Below, piece by piece: positions 60,233 to 64,000 of a DNA stretch of 64,000 bases; the first letter of the stretch is position 1; each line of letters opens with the position of its first letter. Source of the stretch: Clostridia bacterium (GTDB taxonomy: Bacteria; Bacillota; Clostridia; Christensenellales; Borkfalkiaceae); the NCBI GenBank assembly GCA_017508485.1, contig JAFVYV010000017.1:1-64000 (forward strand). Reading direction: 5' to 3'. The notes under the pieces were generated by a model that worked only from the letters and a program-made list of their open reading frames with translations, did no database searches and had not been told where the DNA came from. The translations under genes were made by a program, and so were the position numbers.

Positions 60233-60487
60233 ATGGAAAGAAATTTAAGAAAAGAAAGAGTAGGAATTATTGTTTCAGATAAAATGGATAAAACGGTAGT
60301 AGTTGCTATCGAAGAAAAGTTTAAACATCCTCTATACAAAAAGACAGTAAAAAGAACTAAAAAGTTTAAGGCGCACGATGAACAAAATAGTTGCGGAATA
60401 GGCGATAAGGTTCGTATAGTCGAAACCAGAAAACTTTCTAAGGATAAGAATTGGAGAGTTGCTGAAATTATCGAAAAGGCTAAGTAG
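60233..60487 (+). CDS. rpsQ: 30S ribosomal protein S17
   Basis: An 84-residue OB-fold primary binding protein. [32 protein letters not shown] and [20 protein letters not shown] are typical. Confidence 0.97.
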   Translation: MERNLRKERVGIIVSDKMDKTVVVAIEEKFKHPLYKKTVKRTKKFKAHDEQNSCGIGDKVRIVETRKLSKDKNWRVAEIIEKAK

Positions 60488-60499
60488 GAGGACACGATA

Positions 60500-60868
60500 A
60501 TGATACAACCACAAACAAGATTAAAGGCTGCTGATAACTCAGGAGCAAAAGAATTAATGTGTATCAAAGTTTTAGGCGGTTCATTCCGTAAAACTGGTAA
60601 CATCGGCGACGTTATCGTAGCAAGTGTTAAGACTGCAACTCCTGGTGGAGCAGTTAAGAAGGGTGAAGTAGTAAAGGCAGTTATCGTTAGAACTTCTAGC
60701 GGTATCAGAAGACCAGACGGAACCTACATTAAGTTTGACGAAAACGCAGCAGTTATCATTGACTCAAACAAACAACCAAGAGGAACACGTATCTTTGGGC
60801 CAATCGCAAGAGAACTCAGAGAAAAGGATTACATGCGTATAATTTCCCTTGCACCGGAAGTTTTATAA
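60500..60868 (+). CDS. rplN: 50S ribosomal protein L14
   Basis: A 122-residue subunit-interface protein. [20 protein letters not shown] and [29 protein letters not shown] are typical. Length is the family standard. Confidence 0.97.
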   Translation: MIQPQTRLKAADNSGAKELMCIKVLGGSFRKTGNIGDVIVASVKTATPGGAVKKGEVVKAVIVRTSSGIRRPDGTYIKFDENAAVIIDSNKQPRGTRIFGPIARELREKDYMRIISLAPEVL

Positions 60869-60880
60869 GGAGAAACTATT

Positions 60881-61384
60881 ATGAAAATTAAAAAGAACGA
60901 TACAGTTTTAATTTTAACCGGTGACGACAAGGGTAAGACCGGTAAGGTTTTATTTGCAGACCCAAAAGCAAATAAAGTAGTCGTTGACGGTGTAAACATT
61001 CAAAAGAAACATAAAAAGGCAAGACGCGCTCAAGAAACAAGCGAAATCGTATCTCAATCAGGACCAATCAATGCATCTAACGTAATGGTTGTTTGCCCAG
61101 TTTGCGGTAAAGCAACAAGAGTTGGATACAAGACTGAAGGCGATGCAAAAGTTCGTTTCTGTAAGAAGTGCGGTGCAGTTATCGGAACTCAAAAGGACGT
61201 AAAAGAAGCTGAAAAGCCAGTAAAGAAGGCTACAAAGAAGGCTGAAACTGCTGAAAAGGCAGAAGCTCCTGCAGAAAAGAAAACTGCAAAGAAAACTACA
61301 ACAACTAAAAAGTCGACTACTACTAAGAAGGCTGACGGCGAAAAAGCTCCAGCTAAAAAGAGTAGCACTAAGAAGGAAGCGTAA
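60881..61384 (+). CDS. rplX: 50S ribosomal protein L24 with extended tail
   Basis: A 167-residue L24, about 60 longer than usual. The KOW core (KNDTVLILTGDDKGKTGKVL) is followed by two CxxC pairs, CPVCGK and CKKCGA, a zinc-ribbon type end. Residues about 108-167 are a Lys/Ala/Thr-rich, low-complexity tail (KKTAKKTTTTKKSTTTKKAD), histone H1-like and probably disordered. L24 starts large-subunit assembly; the tail may contact rRNA. Confidence 0.95.
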   Translation: MKIKKNDTVLILTGDDKGKTGKVLFADPKANKVVVDGVNIQKKHKKARRAQETSEIVSQSGPINASNVMVVCPVCGKATRVGYKTEGDAKVRFCKKCGAVIGTQKDVKEAEKPVKKATKKAETAEKAEAPAEKKTAKKTTTTKKSTTTKKADGEKAPAKKSSTKKEA

Positions 61385-61405
61385 GCTTAAACGGAGGATA
61401 GATAA

Positions 61406-61954
61406 ATGGCAGAAAACAGAGTTAAGACAAGATATAAAGAAGAAGTTGTTCCTTATCTTGTTAAAAAGTTTGGTTATAAGAACGTTAATGAAGTTCCAAA
61501 GCTCGTTAAAATCACCATCAATTCAGGTTTAGGCGACGTTAAGGATAACGCAAAGAGCGTACAACAAGCAGAAGCTGAACTTGCTTTAATTGCTGGACAA
61601 AAGCCTGTATTAACAGTTGCAAGAAAGTCTATTGCAAACTTTAAAGTAAGAGAAGGTCAAAACGTTGGTGTAAAAGTTACTTTAAGAGACATCAGAATGT
61701 ACGAATTCTTCGACAAGTTCGTATCAATCGTATTACCACGTGTTAGAGACTTTAGAGGTGTTTCTACAAAGTCTTTCGACGGAAGAGGTAACTACGCAAT
61801 GGGTGTTAAGGAACAATTAATTTTCCCTGAAATTTCATACGACCAAGTAGAAAAAGTAAGAGGTTTTGATATTTGTTTCACAACAACTGCTAAAACTGAT
61901 GAAGAAGCAAAAGAATTGTTAGCAGCAATGGGCATGCCTTTTGCTACGAAGTAA
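61406..61954 (+). CDS. rplE: 50S ribosomal protein L5
   Basis: A 182-residue protein binding 5S r[46 protein letters not shown] and [18 protein letters not shown] are typical. Confidence 0.97.
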   Translation: MAENRVKTRYKEEVVPYLVKKFGYKNVNEVPKLVKITINSGLGDVKDNAKSVQQAEAELALIAGQKPVLTVARKSIANFKVREGQNVGVKVTLRDIRMYEFFDKFVSIVLPRVRDFRGVSTKSFDGRGNYAMGVKEQLIFPEISYDQVEKVRGFDICFTTTAKTDEEAKELLAAMGMPFATK

Positions 61955-61976
61955 TTGGATATAAGGAGTTAATAAA

Positions 61977-62162
61977 ATGGCTAAAAAAGCAATGATAAAT
62001 AAACAACAAAAACCAGCAAAGTTCTCTACAAGAGCATATACAAGATGTTCAATTTGTGGAAGACCACACGCAGTTATTCGTAAGTATGGTATTTGCCGTA
62101 TTTGTTTTAGAAATTTAGCATATAAAGGTCAAATTCCTGGCGTTAAAAAGGCTAGTTGGTAA
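61977..62162 (+). CDS. rpsZ: 30S ribosomal protein S14, zinc type
   Basis: A 61-residue short S14 with four zinc Cys (CSICG, CRICF) and the ending [17 protein letters not shown]. The zinc form is usual in Bacillota. Confidence 0.97.
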   Translation: MAKKAMINKQQKPAKFSTRAYTRCSICGRPHAVIRKYGICRICFRNLAYKGQIPGVKKASW

Positions 62163-62176
62163 AAGGAGAAAAAATC

Positions 62177-62566
62177 ATGACAGATGTAATTGCAGATATG
62201 CTTACAAGAATTAGAAACGCTCTTCTTGCAAAGCATGAAACAGTAGAAATTCCTGCTTCTAACTTAAAAAAGGCAATCGCTAACATCCTACTCAAAGAAG
62301 GATATGTTAATGATGTACAGTTTGAAGAAGGTATTCAAGGCAAAATCATAATCACTTTAAAATATAGTGCAAATGGTGAAAAAGTTATCACTGGTTTAAA
62401 AAGAGTAAGTAAGCCAGGTCTTAGAATTTACGTTGGTGAAAGCGAAATTCCACAAGTTTTAGGCGGAATGGGTATCGCAATCCTATCAACTTCTAAGGGA
62501 ATTATGACAGGTGCAGAAGCTCGTAAAGCTCATCAAGGCGGCGAAGTTCTAGCATACGTTTGGTAA
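62177..62566 (+). CDS. rpsH: 30S ribosomal protein S8
   Basis: A 129-residue protein, autoregulator of the spc operon in E. coli. [27 protein letters not shown] and [31 protein letters not shown] are typical. ATG 62177 after AAAGGAGA; the earlier start overlaps rpsZ. Confidence 0.97.
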   Translation: MTDVIADMLTRIRNALLAKHETVEIPASNLKKAIANILLKEGYVNDVQFEEGIQGKIIITLKYSANGEKVITGLKRVSKPGLRIYVGESEIPQVLGGMGIAILSTSKGIMTGAEARKAHQGGEVLAYVW

Positions 62567-62581
62567 GGAGGATTAGGTATT

Positions 62582-63121
62582 ATGTCAAGAATAGGTAATG
62601 CTCCGGTGTCAATTCCACAAGGCGTACAAGTTACAACTGCTAACGGCGTTTTAACTGTAAAAGGACCAAAAGGAACTTTAACACAAGATTATGATACAAA
62701 AATAACAATCACAGTAGACGGTAACGTTGCTCGTTTAACAAGAGCAAACGAAGAAAAGGCTACTAAAGCAAAGCACGGCTTATACAGAGCTTTATTAAAC
62801 AACATGGTTAAGGGTGTAACTGAAGGTTTCCAAAAGACTTTAGTTGTTAACGGTGTAGGTTATAAAGTTGCAAAACAAGGTAACAAAGTCGTATTAAACG
62901 TTGGTTACTCTCACCAAGTAGAAGTTGCTGAAGTTGACGGCATTTCTTTAGATTGTCCAAACCCTAACGAAATCGTTGTAAAAGGTATTGACAAGGTAAA
63001 GGTTGGTCAAATGGCTGCATCTATTAGAAGTATCAGAGAACCAGAACCTTATCACGGTTACGGAATTCATTACAGTGACGAAGTCATTGAAAGAAAAGAA
63101 GGTAAGACTGCTGGTAAGTAA
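62582..63121 (+). CDS. rplF: 50S ribosomal protein L6
   Basis: A 179-residue protein near the sarcin-ricin loop. SRIGNAPVSIPQGVQV, LYRALLNNMVKGVTEGFQKTL and EPYHGYGIHYSDEVIERKEGKTAGK are typical. Confidence 0.97.
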   Translation: MSRIGNAPVSIPQGVQVTTANGVLTVKGPKGTLTQDYDTKITITVDGNVARLTRANEEKATKAKHGLYRALLNNMVKGVTEGFQKTLVVNGVGYKVAKQGNKVVLNVGYSHQVEVAEVDGISLDCPNPNEIVVKGIDKVKVGQMAASIRSIREPEPYHGYGIHYSDEVIERKEGKTAGK

Positions 63122-63195
63122 TTTAAATAACTTTTGGTGGAAAATCTGCCAACAGTACCTATGGGTACGAAAAGTATTAAATTAGGAGAAGTAAA

Positions 63196-63564
63196 ATGAT
63201 TACTAAAATTAATAAGAACGAAGACAGACAAAAGAGACATAGAAGAGTTAGAAAGAAGGTTTCTGGTACTGCAAGCGCACCAAGACTTTGCGTTTACAGA
63301 AGCTTAAACCACATCTATGCACAAATTATTGACGATACTGTAGGTAATACTTTAGTTGCTTCATCAACTTTAGATAAAGAAGTTAAGGCGCAAATTGAAG
63401 GAAAGACAAAGAAAGAAGAAGCTAAAATCGTAGGCGAAGTTCTTGCTAAAAAAGCATTAGCAAAAGGCATTGAAAAGGTAGTTTTCGATAGAGGCGGATA
63501 CATCTATACGGGTCGTGTAGAAAGCTTAGCAGACGGCGCTAGAGAAGCCGGCTTAAAGTTCTAA
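63196..63564 (+). CDS. rplR: 50S ribosomal protein L18
   Basis: A 122-residue protein binding 5S r[37 protein letters not shown] and [26 protein letters not shown] are typical. Confidence 0.97.
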   Translation: MITKINKNEDRQKRHRRVRKKVSGTASAPRLCVYRSLNHIYAQIIDDTVGNTLVASSTLDKEVKAQIEGKTKKEEAKIVGEVLAKKALAKGIEKVVFDRGGYIYTGRVESLADGAREAGLKF

Positions 63565-63587
63565 AATAATTAAGGAGAGAAATTAAA

Positions 63588-64000
63588 ATGGCAAGAGAAG
63601 GAAGTAGAGCACCTAGAAAGGCCGATGAAAACGACGGTTTAATTAAAAAGCTTATCGCTGTTAACCGTGTAACAAAGGTTGTTAAAGGTGGTAGAAATAT
63701 GCGTTTTTCTGCTCTCGTAGTTATTGGCGACGGAGCAGGTAGAGTAGGCTGTGCAATGGGTAAGGCTAACGAAGTACCTGAAGCAATTGAAAAGGCTACA
63801 AACAGAGCAAAGAAGGATATGGAATTATGTTCATTAGTAGGAACAACTATTCCACACCAAGTTGTAGGTAAGTTTGGCAGAGGTTCAGTATTAATGATGC
63901 CTGCTGAAGAAGGTACCGGTGTTATCGCTGGTGGTCCAGTACGTGCCGTAATGGAAGCTGTTGGTATTAAAAACATCAGAACAAAGTCACACGGAACGAA
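63588..64000 (+). CDS. rpsE: 30S ribosomal protein S5 (partial)
   Basis: The first 137 residues of S5, cut by the window end. [38 protein letters not shown] and [26 protein letters not shown] are typical. AAGGAGAG precedes ATG 63588. Confidence 0.96.
   Translation, partial: MAREGSRAPRKADENDGLIKKLIAVNRVTKVVKGGRNMRFSALVVIGDGAGRVGCAMGKANEVPEAIEKATNRAKKDMELCSLVGTTIPHQVVGKFGRGSVLMMPAEEGTGVIAGGPVRAVMEAVGIKNIRTKSHGT

Overview
The window is low-GC Bacillota-type DNA, probably from an uncultured anaerobic clostridial lineage. The support is AT-rich intergenic DNA, strong AAGGAGG-type ribosome binding sites, TTGACA/TATAAT promoters 16-18 bp apart, zinc-type S14, rubrerythrin, NAD-linked malic enzyme and glutamate dehydrogenase. 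No taxonomic marker was searched, so the lineage is inferred.

Layout. 1-0.2 kb: end of an rRNA operon (5S and terminator). 0.4-5.8 kb: a phosphoesterase lipoprotein, a divergent XRE regulator/membrane-protein pair, a zinc-ribbon-repeat nuclease and mazG. 5.9-9.1 kb: fumarase, malic enzyme, rubrerythrin. 9.3-22.4 kb: an integrated mobile element resembling a filamentous (inovirus/plectrovirus-like) prophage. 22.5-26 kb: rpmG, secE, nusG, rplKAJL. 26-31.4 kb: a cyclophilin-like lipoprotein, a HAD phosphatase and several unknown proteins. 31.5-33.4 kb: an Rrf2-nifS-nifU iron-sulphur operon. 33.6-39.2 and 44-46.4 kb: three large secreted proteins, two M14-peptidase-like and one SGNH-hydrolase-like, with a shared C-terminal anchor. 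39.2-43.8 kb: ychF, argS, HAD, ruvX, DUF1292. 46.5-53.4 kb: rpsB-tsf-pyrH-frr-uppS-cdsA-dxr-rseP. 53.4-55 kb: gdhA and a DUF1858 protein. 55.2-64 kb: the S10-spc ribosomal protein cluster, cut inside rpsE.

The most interesting region is the 13 kb element. Its main operon runs leftward: an OB-fold-like protein, a 56-residue protein, a stand-alone HUH mini-Rep, a full HUH plus superfamily 3 helicase Rep, three membrane-anchored secreted proteins in the coat/adsorption position, a 27-residue membrane peptide, a Zot-like membrane ATPase, and several small unknown proteins that include a duplicated pair. A GC-rich hairpin beside three 21-bp-spaced iterons is a strong origin candidate. The left end has an IS30-family transposase whose first catalytic Asp appears changed to Tyr, a type I toxin-antitoxin locus with an antisense promoter, a run of large hairpins, and a zinc-finger PD-(D/E)XK nuclease gene behind a structured leader with an attenuator. 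Two short rightward transcription units, each with promoter and terminator, look like small RNAs opposing the phage operon. IS30 transposases are known in Spiroplasma plectroviruses; a CRESS-like Rep with a Zot-like ATPase and IS30 transposase in a Bacillota genome may be an undescribed virus group.

A second theme is a secreted-protein system. Four exported proteins share a beta-sandwich-like module, three end in a near-identical tail around GGCGS, and their promoters carry related TTTAACAAAtaTTGTC motifs, in two cases as pairs exactly 21 bp apart. This suggests a co-regulated surface glycan or peptide degradation set.
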